Shown: positions 1 to 8,588 of the stretch, piece by piece
Position numbering within the stretch: the first letter of the stretch is position 1
Layout: each line of letters begins with the position of its first letter
Assembly: GCF_000496755.2 (NCBI RefSeq)
Contig: NZ_AYKS02000084.1
Span: 120,377-184,376 of the forward strand
Direction of reading: 5' to 3'
Origin: Serratia sp. DD3
Lineage (GTDB): Bacteria > Pseudomonadota > Gammaproteobacteria > Enterobacterales > Enterobacteriaceae
DNA length: 64,000 nt
Program-made: the position numbers and the translations under genes
The notes under the pieces: generated by a model
Seen by the model: only the letters and a program-made list of their open reading frames with translations
The model's database searches: none
What the model was told of the DNA's origin: nothing

Positions 1-1079
1 ATGTATCTCACTCCTCTATTTATAATTATAAAAATCAAAAAGATACAAATGATACTATTAAATATTCCAGAAGTTGACCAAGCATCTATAATACTATTAT
101 GCGGAGGCCAACTGGGACTAATACCATATTGACTAGCTAATACCCCTATTTTATTCCCCCAGCCACCATAGCCAAGACCAAGTAGTGGGCTACTCCAAAA
201 CATATCCGATGCAAATGCAATAAGATTTAATCTATCATCGGTTGTCTTAGCAACATCTTTGCCAAATGCAGATGACGTAATAATGCTGTCAATATAATAA
301 GTCAACACCATAAATAGGAATGTAAATAAGAGAAAAATAAGCCATCGCAGTCCTAAATTTTTTTTACCAGGTTTTAAAAATGATAAGGCAAAAGTGAATA
401 TAAAAGAGCCTAACATTATAAGCACAGCTGATTTAGACCCCGAAAAAAATACCGCGAAAACATTCATTATAAGCAAACATAAAAACATGAATCTACTTAC
501 TACCCTTTTTATCATTATAATTAAACCAACACATACTAGATGAAGAGAAGCAGCAGTATTCGCATTATCGAAGACGCCACCGGCTTTATCTATACTCGTC
601 ACGTTGAAAGCGTTATCAAATACAAGCCGATCAGGATTCTTAAATAACTCAAGAAAGTTAATAATAAAAGCAGATTCGATGTCGGGTCTGAATCTAAACA
701 ATATAATCATAAATGCATTTAGAGAGGAAGATAAAAGAAAAATCTTTATGAGCTTTAAAGCTCCTTCACTGTTTTTTATCTCTTTAAATACTGCATATGT
801 AACAATAAAAATATATCCAAAAACAATATGATACTGCCAAAGCCCTATTGCTGGCGACCAAAAAAAACTAATCAAATTTAGGAAAAGTGAAAGCAGAAAA
901 AAAGAAAACAATGGATCTCTAAGATTTGTAACTTTAATAAAAGGGAGACACATTGCCATAACTATCGCAGATAATGGTATATACGAACCAGCGACCCTGA
1001 ACAGGTATACTTGATAACAAGATAATATCATCAAGACTGAAAGTATATTTATTACAACTTTTTGTCTACTGAGCATCAT
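1..1079 (-). CDS. wzy: O-antigen/capsule repeat-unit polymerase, Wzy type (3' end beyond left edge)
   Basis: An uninterrupted minus-strand frame runs from ATG at 1079 to the window edge (359 codons and no stop), so the C-terminus is missing. The product is a very hydrophobic polytopic membrane protein. Near its visible end it carries the pattern of Wzy_C/O-antigen ligase-type polymerases: a DDRLNLIAFASDMFW stretch, then SPLLGLGYGGWG, then PPHNSIIDAWSTSG. Such proteins join lipid-linked repeat units at the periplasmic face of the inner membrane. An AGGGAA Shine-Dalgarno-like element lies about 10 bases ahead of ATG 1079; a second ATG follows directly. It is the last visible gene of the capsule operon and is AT-rich like the glycosyltransferase genes. 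Wzy proteins are poorly conserved, so the call rests on hydrophobicity, the loop motif and context; an O-antigen ligase-like role is the alternative. Confidence 0.75.
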   Translation of the reverse strand, partial: MMLSRQKVVINILSVLMILSCYQVYLFRVAGSYIPLSAIVMAMCLPFIKVTNLRDPLFSFFLLSLFLNLISFFWSPAIGLWQYHIVFGYIFIVTYAVFKEIKNSEGALKLIKIFLLSSSLNAFMIILFRFRPDIESAFIINFLELFKNPDRLVFDNAFNVTSIDKAGGVFDNANTAASLHLVCVGLIIMIKRVVSRFMFLCLLIMNVFAVFFSGSKSAVLIMLGSFIFTFALSFLKPGKKNLGLRWLIFLLFTFLFMVLTYYIDSIITSSAFGKDVAKTTDDRLNLIAFASDMFWSSPLLGLGYGGWGNKIGVLASQYGISPSWPPHNSIIDAWSTSGIFNSIICIFLIFIIINRGVRY

Positions 1080-1471
1080 AACAATTACATTCCCTAAACT
1101 GCTGCTAAGATTATGTCCTAAATTAACTTGACAATGCTTTCTTCAGTACCTGAAGTTATCATTAAATTGGGACATTAGCATGTAAAAAAACAGTTTTTTA
1201 ATAAAAAGAAAACAGCAGATTCAAGTCCGAAGTATAACGCTACTGATCTGTTCTGGACTTCACTTCCAGCCCCGAGCCAACCAAAAGATCAAATGTCCAA
1301 ATCAAATGCCCTTAAGTATACATATATTTTCGCTGTGGCTCGCTGTCTGAATACGTAGAATTCGGTAAGGATTTATTTATCTACTCGATGGCAATCTAAA
1401 TATTCATGATAAGAATACACAGTTATTAATATAGATGAAAAAATATTTTTAATAAAAATAATTATATATCA
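1080..1471. other. AT-rich intergenic stretch in the polysaccharide locus
   Basis: This 392-bp gap lies between the glycosyltransferase gene ending at 1472 and the polymerase start at 1079. I see no convincing coding remnant or hairpin with a T-run in it. It may hold a promoter for the polymerase gene, but none is recognisable. Confidence 0.4.
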
Positions 1472-2638
1472 TTAATCGGAATTTGCCCCTGATTTTTTAT
1501 TATCGTAAACCTCATTTATTATCTCTAGATACTGCATTGCCCCTTTTTCCCAAGAGTGTGCAATCGCAGTATTCCGTGCATTGATTGACATTTCCTTATA
1601 CAGATTCTCATCTCTTATTAGTTTTATTATTTTTTCACTGATATCCTTTCCATCTTGCTTAATAAAGAACCCATTATAACCATCTTCGAGATACTCGGGG
1701 ATGCCACCAACATTCGTCATCAATACTGGTAGACCAGTTGACATGCTCTCTAAACCAACTAAAGCCCATGTTTCGTAGGAACTAGGTAAAACAAATAAAT
1801 CAGCTTTATGGTACATTTCAATCAGCTCTTTACCGAGTACTGTACCAGCAAAATGAACCCGTCCACTTACACCATGCGATTCTACAAGGTCTATATATTT
1901 TTTAGACGAACTTCCAGCCCCCCCTACAATATGCAACTGAATAAAATCAGGCAAGTAAGATAAGCTTTCTATAATGAATTGCAAACCTTTCGCCTTAAAT
2001 TGATGACCAACAAAAATGAGATTAAATTTACCTGGAGATATATTCCTTTCCTTATAAGAATAATATTGAGGATTTACACCATTATTAATATTAAGTAAAC
2101 TATTTTCTTTTGAACAATATGGTATTACATCAATTAGTGTTTTCTTCGAAACAGCCACTATTACTTTCCCTCTGGCAAATTTCAAAAAGCATAGTTCCCT
2201 TATACCTCTAAAAAGAAAAACTGGATTACACCACTTAAAGTACTTTATAATTCCAGTTCTAATTTTATTTTCATAGTTAAAAACATTATGCATGACATAA
2301 ATATCACCGCAATTACCCTCAAGATTATGGTTTATTACAACTCTATTTTCATCTAACTGTCGAACACAGGCTTTTGAAAATAAAAAGAATAATAAAATCT
2401 GAAAAAAATGCCTTATGGTTTTTGTAAGTTTATTTTTTGCTTGCCATTTTTTGAGTTTATTTCCCAATGGAGTATATACAATATCTAAAGATTCAACCTT
2501 ATTATCACATTGAGCATCAGTTATAAGAATAACATTATAGCCCTGGTCAATGAAGCATTGACTCGTTTCAAAAACAACACGCCCACCACCAGAATCAGTT
2601 GCATCACGTGCAACTTGCACAATATAGGGTTTTTTCAC
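1472..2638 (-). CDS. Family 4 glycosyltransferase of the capsule locus
   Basis: This 388-residue protein has GT-B glycosyltransferase features. The C-terminal Glycos_transf_1 domain (about residues 200-365) starts at FNLIFVGHQFKAKGL and holds the E-x7-E nucleotide-sugar motif at E289 and E297 (YETWALVGLES), followed by GLPVLMTNVGGIPEYL. It should transfer one sugar of the repeat unit at the cytoplasmic face of the inner membrane; donor and acceptor cannot be deduced. The start is GTG at 2638, with AGGA about 8 bases upstream; there is no closer ATG. It is separated from the next upstream gene by about 245 bp, unlike the tightly coupled genes further upstream, so it may have its own promoter. 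Confidence 0.85.
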   Translation of the reverse strand: MKKPYIVQVARDATDSGGGRVVFETSQCFIDQGYNVILITDAQCDNKVESLDIVYTPLGNKLKKWQAKNKLTKTIRHFFQILLFFLFSKACVRQLDENRVVINHNLEGNCGDIYVMHNVFNYENKIRTGIIKYFKWCNPVFLFRGIRELCFLKFARGKVIVAVSKKTLIDVIPYCSKENSLLNINNGVNPQYYSYKERNISPGKFNLIFVGHQFKAKGLQFIIESLSYLPDFIQLHIVGGAGSSSKKYIDLVESHGVSGRVHFAGTVLGKELIEMYHKADLFVLPSSYETWALVGLESMSTGLPVLMTNVGGIPEYLEDGYNGFFIKQDGKDISEKIIKLIRDENLYKEMSINARNTAIAHSWEKGAMQYLEIINEVYDNKKSGANSD

Positions 2639-2884
2639 CTAATGTATCCTTGATTAAAAAAAATAGACATTTTAACGCAGTAACAAAAAAACACACACCT
2701 GTATAAAAATATAATGATTGGTTGGTCTATATACGTCCCAATCAAAACTGCTTGAGCGCAAATCACAATACTAATTTAATGATGAGTCTATACTTTATCA
2801 TGCTCTAATAATTATGATTTATAGTCGAGTTAAATGATTCTTCTTGTACTCCGTGGAGTATAGAAAAGTAGTCTCAGTTTATTT
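2639..2884. other. Intergenic gap between two glycosyltransferase genes
   Basis: This AT-rich gap of about 245 bp has no recognisable coding remnant. It contains short A-runs and no convincing terminator. Its length is notable because the next three upstream genes overlap or nearly overlap. Confidence 0.4.
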
Positions 2885-4063
2885 TCACTGACGATAACGG
2901 TTAATTATCTCAAACATCTTTTCAGTCCTAGCTTCATAGGTATAATGTTTAGCTAATTCTTGTATTTTACTTAATGATGGTGCTTTCCCATCTAATATGT
3001 TTTCTATTGCCTGTATAAAACCCTCGTTCGAAGTCGTAATCATTATATATTCAGAAAACTCTCTTATCGACACAAGATCAACACTCACAATATTCCTGCC
3101 TGCTGCAAGATATTCGAAAAATTTCATCGGAAACATCGAAGCAGTATATTCGTTTATATTATTGGGAAGTAATGCAACATCGAATGCTTTCAAATAATTT
3201 GGCAATTCTTGATATGGACGAGGGCCGATAATCTTGATGTTATCTAATTCTTTTAAGCGAGAAACATCTGTAGAGGGGTCTCCCTCTCCGACATCGCCAA
3301 TCATAACTAACGTCCATTCGGGGTGGGATTTAGCTATTGCGACTAATAGATCAAAATTGACCTTATAACTACTGATTGCTCCAATAAACCCGAGGATTGG
3401 AGTTTTATATTTTCGCATATCATCAGGAATTGCCAAGTTTTCATCTAAAGCCTGACTGAAATGATTATAATCGGCAACATTAGAGAAATAATGAACATTG
3501 TTGCTCCATTTCTTTCGCGATTCAAACAATGTGGGTGATGTTACAAATACAATATCAACCCCCTTTGTCAATGCTTCTTCTGCAGACTCAAGTATGCTAA
3601 CTGGCATTCCTGGTTGAGCTTTTATTTCATCAACGCAATGATAGACTGTGTACGAAAACTTATCTATATTCAGAAAATTGCTTGTCAGAGGATTGTATGT
3701 CCATAGCATGGTTTCTTTAAAAGCGAGTTTTTTGCACCAAAAAGATAACAAACAACTTAACAAAAATTTATTTAACTTCCTTATAATGGCATATTTATTG
3801 AATGGTATTGATATTGGTGACCAAACCCATATGTTCTCCCTCACCTTTCTTGGTGGCTTACTGGCCTTAACCAGTCGAGACATGATTCTTTTTATATCTT
3901 TTTTGTTTACGCTAGGTCTGCGTAACCCCAACGATTCTATATATAAGACCCGATGTCCTCTTTTGGCGAGTGTAAGTGCAACATGTTGTTTATTGGTCCA
4001 AAAAGGGTTATCCCAGTCAGCTGTGGACAATACTACAATATCCTTTTTTATTTCTAAATCCAT
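2885..4063 (-). CDS. Glycosyltransferase, GT-B fold, TuaH/GumH-like
   Basis: This 392-residue predicted cytoplasmic glycosyltransferase has an N-terminus (VVLSTADWDNPFWTNKQHVA, then RGHRVLYIESLGLRRPS) that resembles the TuaH-like group of polysaccharide glycosyltransferases. The C-terminal half has ILGFIGAISSYKVNFDLL, then TLVMIGDVGEGDP, and a donor-site segment FPMKFFEYLAAGRNIVS, in which K and E take the place of the usual E-x7-E. ATG 4063 has AAGGG about 8 bases upstream and lies 33 bp after the flippase gene, so the two are probably co-transcribed. Sugar specificity is unknown. Confidence 0.8.
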   Translation of the reverse strand: MDLEIKKDIVVLSTADWDNPFWTNKQHVALTLAKRGHRVLYIESLGLRRPSVNKKDIKRIMSRLVKASKPPRKVRENIWVWSPISIPFNKYAIIRKLNKFLLSCLLSFWCKKLAFKETMLWTYNPLTSNFLNIDKFSYTVYHCVDEIKAQPGMPVSILESAEEALTKGVDIVFVTSPTLFESRKKWSNNVHYFSNVADYNHFSQALDENLAIPDDMRKYKTPILGFIGAISSYKVNFDLLVAIAKSHPEWTLVMIGDVGEGDPSTDVSRLKELDNIKIIGPRPYQELPNYLKAFDVALLPNNINEYTASMFPMKFFEYLAAGRNIVSVDLVSIREFSEYIMITTSNEGFIQAIENILDGKAPSLSKIQELAKHYTYEARTEKMFEIINRYRQ

Positions 4064-4096
4064 ACCGATTACCCTTCTGCCATGTCTAATATATGC

Positions 4097-5581
4097 TTAT
4101 TTTTTATGGGAAAAAGTGAGTATTCTACGCCTTGTTCCGGGAAGAGCCAAACACCATAGAAAAAAGTAAAGACTAAAAATCATGGTGTTGAATAAAATAT
4201 TTAATATTAATATTCCACTTTCTATTTTAAGGAATGGACATAGATGCATAATAACCACATAAATAACCAACCCCATACAAACCTTGATAAATGGTAGGGC
4301 TAATCCACGATGAATACCCAACACATAAGAACTTAGCACTAATAGACAGATACCATAAAGCGAACTCCCTAGCCCTATACCAAAAGCACCTAAATATTTA
4401 TAACTGAGTAGATTAAAACCAGCATTAATCACTAATGAAATACTCATTATAAATAACACTTGTTTATTTCTTAAATGTGCGTTCAACGCTTTAAGAAAAA
4501 TATAACCTATCACTTGAGCCCATAAACCAAGGCACATACCTTGAATAAATTTAGTGGTGGTGATAACAGAGTTTATGTTAAATTCACCGCGATAAAAAAG
4601 CAGAGAGATTATATCGTTAGCATAATAAAAAATAAAAAAAGAAATAGCCCCCCCCAAAAAAACCAACAGGCCATATATCTCTAGCAATCTAACTTTGACT
4701 GACTCAATTTGCTCAACAGCCCATGTTGACAATCCTGCAAATGCAACCGGGATAGCTAGAAAAAAAACAACTGTATCTGTTATAAATCGGGCATAATCTA
4801 ATGCAGATACTGCATCAATACTTACCAATGAAGACAGTGCACGCTCTAGAACAATATTGCCTTGCAAGATAATTGGCAATATTAATAGAGGCCGTAGTAC
4901 TTTCCAGAAGTTAAACAGTATCTTTTTTACTTCTACCCATAAAAATTTTTCAGGGAATGCAACTATTCTTCTTATCCCACTCCTTGTTAATAGCCATCCA
5001 CAAAAGAATATATAGCTACCGGTAAAACCCCAAGCCAAGAGTGTATAGTTATCTAAATAGAATGCACCGCCAACGCCTAGAAGCATTCCAATATTTTGTA
5101 TTGAGCTCCTTATTGCCATCGGCCTAAAATCATCATGGGCCATGGAGATATAATTTAATAGCATTGAACATAAATAAAATGGACAACAAATCGCCATTAT
5201 TTTTAGCAGCGAAATTGATAAATTCCGGGCATCCTGATTTATGCCAGGAGCTAAGACACTCACCCAAAATTCTGAGAAATAGTAAAGAAATAAAAACAAA
5301 AACACAGAGAGCGTAAAGAAGAAAAAAAACATGCACCACTTAAATGTGTCTGCTTTGTTTTTATCCTCGAGAAAATATCTTTTATATAATGGTATAAAAG
5401 CTGAATTTAAGCTATCGCTGGTCAAAAAAGTGATAGGAACCAGAGTTCCAGCTTGTGCTATCCGATAAGCACCGCTAACCTCCCCAGTACCAAAATATTT
5501 TGCCATTAGAACTTCACGAATCAAACCAAGTATTTTAGACAAAACATTACCACTGAATAACTGAGCAATATTTTTTTTCAT
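4097..5581 (-). CDS. Polysaccharide flippase of the MurJ/MviN family (Wzx role)
   Basis: This 494-residue multi-spanning protein begins with a MurJ-like signature: SKILGLIREVLMAKYFGTG, followed by a hydrophobic segment, and later SAFIPLYKRY. About 13-14 membrane segments can be read. Most capsule loci encode a Wzx of the PST/MATE-like type, whereas this one is closest to the lipid II flippase family. By position it should flip the lipid-linked repeat unit of this polysaccharide, not serve as the essential MurJ. The start codon overlaps the stop of the upstream glycosyltransferase (ATGA), which indicates translational coupling. A housekeeping murJ elsewhere in the genome is expected but not visible here. 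Confidence 0.8.
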   Translation of the reverse strand: MKKNIAQLFSGNVLSKILGLIREVLMAKYFGTGEVSGAYRIAQAGTLVPITFLTSDSLNSAFIPLYKRYFLEDKNKADTFKWCMFFFFFTLSVFLFLFLYYFSEFWVSVLAPGINQDARNLSISLLKIMAICCPFYLCSMLLNYISMAHDDFRPMAIRSSIQNIGMLLGVGGAFYLDNYTLLAWGFTGSYIFFCGWLLTRSGIRRIVAFPEKFLWVEVKKILFNFWKVLRPLLILPIILQGNIVLERALSSLVSIDAVSALDYARFITDTVVFFLAIPVAFAGLSTWAVEQIESVKVRLLEIYGLLVFLGGAISFFIFYYANDIISLLFYRGEFNINSVITTTKFIQGMCLGLWAQVIGYIFLKALNAHLRNKQVLFIMSISLVINAGFNLLSYKYLGAFGIGLGSSLYGICLLVLSSYVLGIHRGLALPFIKVCMGLVIYVVIMHLCPFLKIESGILILNILFNTMIFSLYFFLWCLALPGTRRRILTFSHKK

Positions 5582-6762
5582 ATATTGTGACTTATCTTTT
5601 CTTTATCGAATAGTTTTATGTATTGGTTTATAGAATACTCCAAGGTGTTTTCATAAGGAATATATGCTCGCCGGCTTAATAATTGACCTTTTTTTAATAA
5701 CTCAACAACAGCCGACGCGGCTTCCCCATAGTTAGCTGAGTGAACTTTACGCACATTCTCATTACATTCAAAAGGTAAATGGTCGGAAATTACTATAGGT
5801 AAACCAGCGCTCATTGCCTCAAGTATATTAAGTGGCAAGCCCTCAATCCGTTTTGTCAAGAAGATAAACACATCAGCGCATGCCATTAGCTCCGCTAACT
5901 CACTTTTGGTTTTAGCACCGAGAAAAATGACTCGCTCGGAAAGTCCCTCTTTTTTAACCAAGCTTTCCAGACTATTTCTTTCACGACCTTCTCCACACAC
6001 TAAATAATATGAATTGCCATGCATTTTTAATATTTCTTTAAAAGCGTAAATATTATTGTCAACGCCTTTTTCCTCATGTAATCTCGATATTGATAATAAC
6101 ACCAATGAATCATGGGGGATTTTGTGCTCTTCACGCAATGTATCACGCAGCATAATACTATCGTTGAATACTATATTATCTATTCCATTTTCTATTTTTT
6201 TTATCTTTTTAAGATCAATTATCAATTTTGTCGGCATACTCCTCATACTTTCTTCTACAGCACTGCCGATAGCAACAATAGCATCAAATTTATTATAATA
6301 AAGTGCATCATTGAAGAAACCAATTACATTTTTTAATGATGACAAGCATGGCTTGATTGCTAAACGTTTCCACTTTGAGCAAAATTCTGCCCATGAAGTC
6401 CCATGAGCTTGCATAATAAAGGTACTATTGGGGAATTGCTTCTTAAATTTTAACGTGCGAAATCCAGCTGCACTGATGCTAACTACAGCTTTAACGTCAA
6501 TTGGATTAAAGGTCTGAATAATCCGCTCAGTTTCTTCCCACCATCTGTGAGAATATTTACCAGACGAGACATCACTGGGTATAATCAACTCTATCCCATT
6601 GGGTATTGATTGGGTATTTCTGCTACTAAATGGTGTTGTAACCACCTTGACATCATAGCCTTTTTTAACCAAAACATTAGCCATATCCCAGGCAACAACT
6701 TCCATCCCGCCTACATGATGAAAGGGGAGTGAACGTGAAAAAATTATCACCTGTTCAGCCAT
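5578..6762 (-). CDS. Family 4 glycosyltransferase of the capsule locus
   Basis: This 394-residue GT-B enzyme has an N-terminal HHVGGMEVVAWDMANVL segment (glycine-rich acceptor-domain loop) and a C-terminal Glycos_transf_1 domain (LLSISRLHEEKGVDNNIYAF; CADVFIFLTKRIEGLPLNIL; EAMSAGLPIVISDHLPFE). The E-x7-E motif is E-GLPLNIL-E. ATG 6762 has an AAGGG element about 7 bases upstream, inside the end of the preceding gene. It overlaps the upstream gene by 8 bp and the flippase gene by 4 bp, so the three form one transcript. The sugar it transfers is unknown. Confidence 0.85.
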   Translation of the reverse strand: MAEQVIIFSRSLPFHHVGGMEVVAWDMANVLVKKGYDVKVVTTPFSSRNTQSIPNGIELIIPSDVSSGKYSHRWWEETERIIQTFNPIDVKAVVSISAAGFRTLKFKKQFPNSTFIMQAHGTSWAEFCSKWKRLAIKPCLSSLKNVIGFFNDALYYNKFDAIVAIGSAVEESMRSMPTKLIIDLKKIKKIENGIDNIVFNDSIMLRDTLREEHKIPHDSLVLLSISRLHEEKGVDNNIYAFKEILKMHGNSYYLVCGEGRERNSLESLVKKEGLSERVIFLGAKTKSELAELMACADVFIFLTKRIEGLPLNILEAMSAGLPIVISDHLPFECNENVRKVHSANYGEAASAVVELLKKGQLLSRRAYIPYENTLEYSINQYIKLFDKEKISHNI

Positions 6763-7891
6763 TAATTAGCCCTTTATATATCGCTTCTAATTTTGTCGTT
6801 TGTATTTTTAAGTTGAAATTCTCAACGATGTGCGTCCTTGCGTTACCCCCCATAATACGCCTTAACTTACTATCATTTATTAGATGCAGAATTTTCTCTG
6901 ATAATGAATTTACATCAAACTCGTCAACCAGATAGCCATTTTTTTCATCAATAACAACTTCAGGTATACCGCCATGCCGAGTTCCGATAATGGGCAGCCC
7001 AGTAGCCGCGGCTTCCAACAAAACCATACCAAGTCCTTCAGAGTCACCAGATTTTGCTTTAACACTTGGTAATACTAGCATACTGGATTTTCTCATCCAC
7101 TTCATAACTTCGGAATGTGGTTGACCTCCAGCAAATATAATATGCTCACTTAAACCGAGAGATGAAACCTGTCCACTTAACTGAGAATAGAGGGGGCCCT
7201 CTCCTATTATTACCAATTTATGCCCGTCAAGCTTTTTAACAATTTTATGTAATGCTGAAATAAGCGTTGACGTTCCCTTCTTTTCCACCAATCTAGCAAC
7301 GTGCAGGATAATTCGTTCCTCTTCACCGTACTCCCTGGGTTGATACTTATCAACATCAACTCCTATATAATGTCTAATAAGTTTATTTTCATCAACCCCA
7401 TTGCGAACTGCTGTATTAGCTATAAAATCAGATACACAGATAAACTTATCCGCATTTAGTTTAAGTTTATTCCAGAAAAAATAATAATTAATCCAAGCTG
7501 GTGACTTTGAAAGCAAAAACCGCTCTCTTGAAGTTGTAATATCAAACCCATGTAACGTGGTTACCAACGGTACTTTTATTTTCTTGGCAACTTCTAACGC
7601 ATACACAGAATCAATTGCAAAATGCGCATGAATTAAATTAACCTCACTGCCTTTAAGCAATTTTTCATAGGCATAGGGGTCCCTAGTTAGTGCATTCCAC
7701 ACTTCACTTGCCCTTATGCTTTTTTCCTTATTTTGAGCGAAAATCTTATAGTTACTTATATTCAAATTATTATCAAATGCCTTACGACCCAAATAAAAAA
7801 TATTATATTTTTTGATCGCTTCAGATTGACTGGTAATAAATGTTTCTGACTTTTTAAATAGCTGATTTCTAAAAATAGCAACTGTGTCCAT
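6755..7891 (-). CDS. Family 4 glycosyltransferase, WcaL/AmsK-like
   Basis: This 378-residue glycosyltransferase resembles WcaL/AmsK of colanic acid and amylovoran synthesis: SETFITSQSEAI near the start, IHAHFAIDSVYALEVAK, VTTLHGFDIT, then ILHVARLVEKKGTSTLI and SEGLGMVLLEAAATGLPIIG in the donor domain. ATG 7891 is chosen; an in-frame TTG one codon earlier lies too close to the GAGGA ribosome-binding site. It is the first intact gene after the broken sugar-phosphate transferase and wzc. Enzymes of this group often add one of the last sugars of the repeat unit, but the substrate cannot be read from sequence. Confidence 0.85.
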   Translation of the reverse strand: MDTVAIFRNQLFKKSETFITSQSEAIKKYNIFYLGRKAFDNNLNISNYKIFAQNKEKSIRASEVWNALTRDPYAYEKLLKGSEVNLIHAHFAIDSVYALEVAKKIKVPLVTTLHGFDITTSRERFLLSKSPAWINYYFFWNKLKLNADKFICVSDFIANTAVRNGVDENKLIRHYIGVDVDKYQPREYGEEERIILHVARLVEKKGTSTLISALHKIVKKLDGHKLVIIGEGPLYSQLSGQVSSLGLSEHIIFAGGQPHSEVMKWMRKSSMLVLPSVKAKSGDSEGLGMVLLEAAATGLPIIGTRHGGIPEVVIDEKNGYLVDEFDVNSLSEKILHLINDSKLRRIMGGNARTHIVENFNLKIQTTKLEAIYKGLING

Positions 7892-8332
7892 CAAATCCTC
7901 ACACCTGGTGTATACCCATTATTTCTTGAATTACTTAGGCATTGGCCAGTCCTGCTCATCAAATAGTTACTTAATACTCAGATATATTCTCAGGCTTACC
8001 ATCCATAAGTAAGCAGAATTATACCCCCCACTGGCTACATGTTAAGCACTTTATAATCTACCAGTATCCAGCTTTATTTATAAATTTTTTAAAATAGTCA
8101 AAGTGATTATCTTTAGAGCAAACCATACGTTCCAATTTTTTATGTGTAAGAGATCATATTCAACTCTTTTTCCATTTTATCGAGTGTATCTGTTTCACCA
8201 CGCCAACCATTTGCTTGCGCCCATCCAGTTATTCCTGGCTTCATTTTATGACGAAGCATATTCCCTTTAATCATCTTCCTGTACTGCTCATTATGAGCCA
8301 CTGTATGTGGTCTAGGTCCAACGATTGAGAAA

Positions 8333-8474
8333 TATACTCGTCAGACTTCAAGCTGCTTGGGTGTTGGCTGCATCCGCTCGCACCAGTCACATAGTTATCT
8401 ATGCTCCTGCGACTCCCGGCCAGCCCTGGCCTGGCCTGGCCGCCTACAAGCAACTCGAATTATTTAGTGTATAG
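8333..8474. repeat. Interspersed palindromic repeat inside the wcaJ-like pseudogene
   Basis: This unit of about 140 bp has one end TATACTCGTCAGACTTCAAG and the other CAACTCGAATTATTTAGTG. It matches the units at 12491-12612 and 48873-48992 in end sequences and in the internal GGGTGTTGGCTG block. It carries short CTGGC repeats internally (about 8422-8440). It replaces the middle of the sugar-phosphate transferase gene. A second repeat end, CTTGAATTATTTTGGGCATA, lies at 8543-8562. Confidence 0.75.
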
Positions 8475-8493
8475 CAAATGAAAAATCAATATC

Positions 8494-8520
8494 CTCAATA
8501 TGTTTTAAAGGCATATTGAG
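8494..8520. repeat. Short inverted repeat downstream of wzc
   Basis: CTCAATATG and CATATTGAG form a perfect 9-bp inverted repeat with a 9-nt loop. It lies in the transferase remnant about 70 bp after the wzc stop. It could affect mRNA ending after wzc, but there is no T-run, so this is only a structural observation. Confidence 0.35.
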
Positions 8521-8588
8521 CCCTGTCATTGAAAAATCGAATCTTGAATTATTTTGGGCATAGAACCTATCGCACTAGGTCCTTAATA

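Larger units (their letters stand above)
8058..8542 (-). pseudogene. Remnant of undecaprenyl-phosphate sugar-phosphate transferase (WcaJ/WbaP family), split by a repeat
   Basis: Read on the minus strand, 8335 down to about 8167 encodes [18 protein letters not shown], then [15 protein letters not shown] and [15 protein letters not shown], which is the catalytic C-terminal domain of the WcaJ/WbaP enzymes that load the first sugar phosphate onto undecaprenyl phosphate. Homology continues in other frames: after a likely one-base loss in an A-run near 8167 it reads [19 protein letters not shown], and after a second near 8085 it ends KFINKAGYW-stop at 8058. A separate piece at about 8475-8542 encodes MTGLNMPLKHIEDI, matching the linker before this domain. 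The middle part is missing and a palindromic repeat (8333-8474) sits in its place. The N-terminal membrane half is absent. The gene cannot be functional. Confidence 0.85.

Noticed and set aside
604..831. 75-codon plus-strand open frame near the left end
   Set aside because: It lies antisense to the long uninterrupted polymerase frame on the minus strand and resembles no family.
3648..4169. 173-codon plus-strand open frame
   Set aside because: It is antisense to a well-supported glycosyltransferase gene and the end of the flippase gene. Low GC makes long chance frames likely here.
8271..8453. 60-codon minus-strand open frame
   Set aside because: It is in another frame of the transferase relic and runs into the palindromic repeat; it is not a gene.
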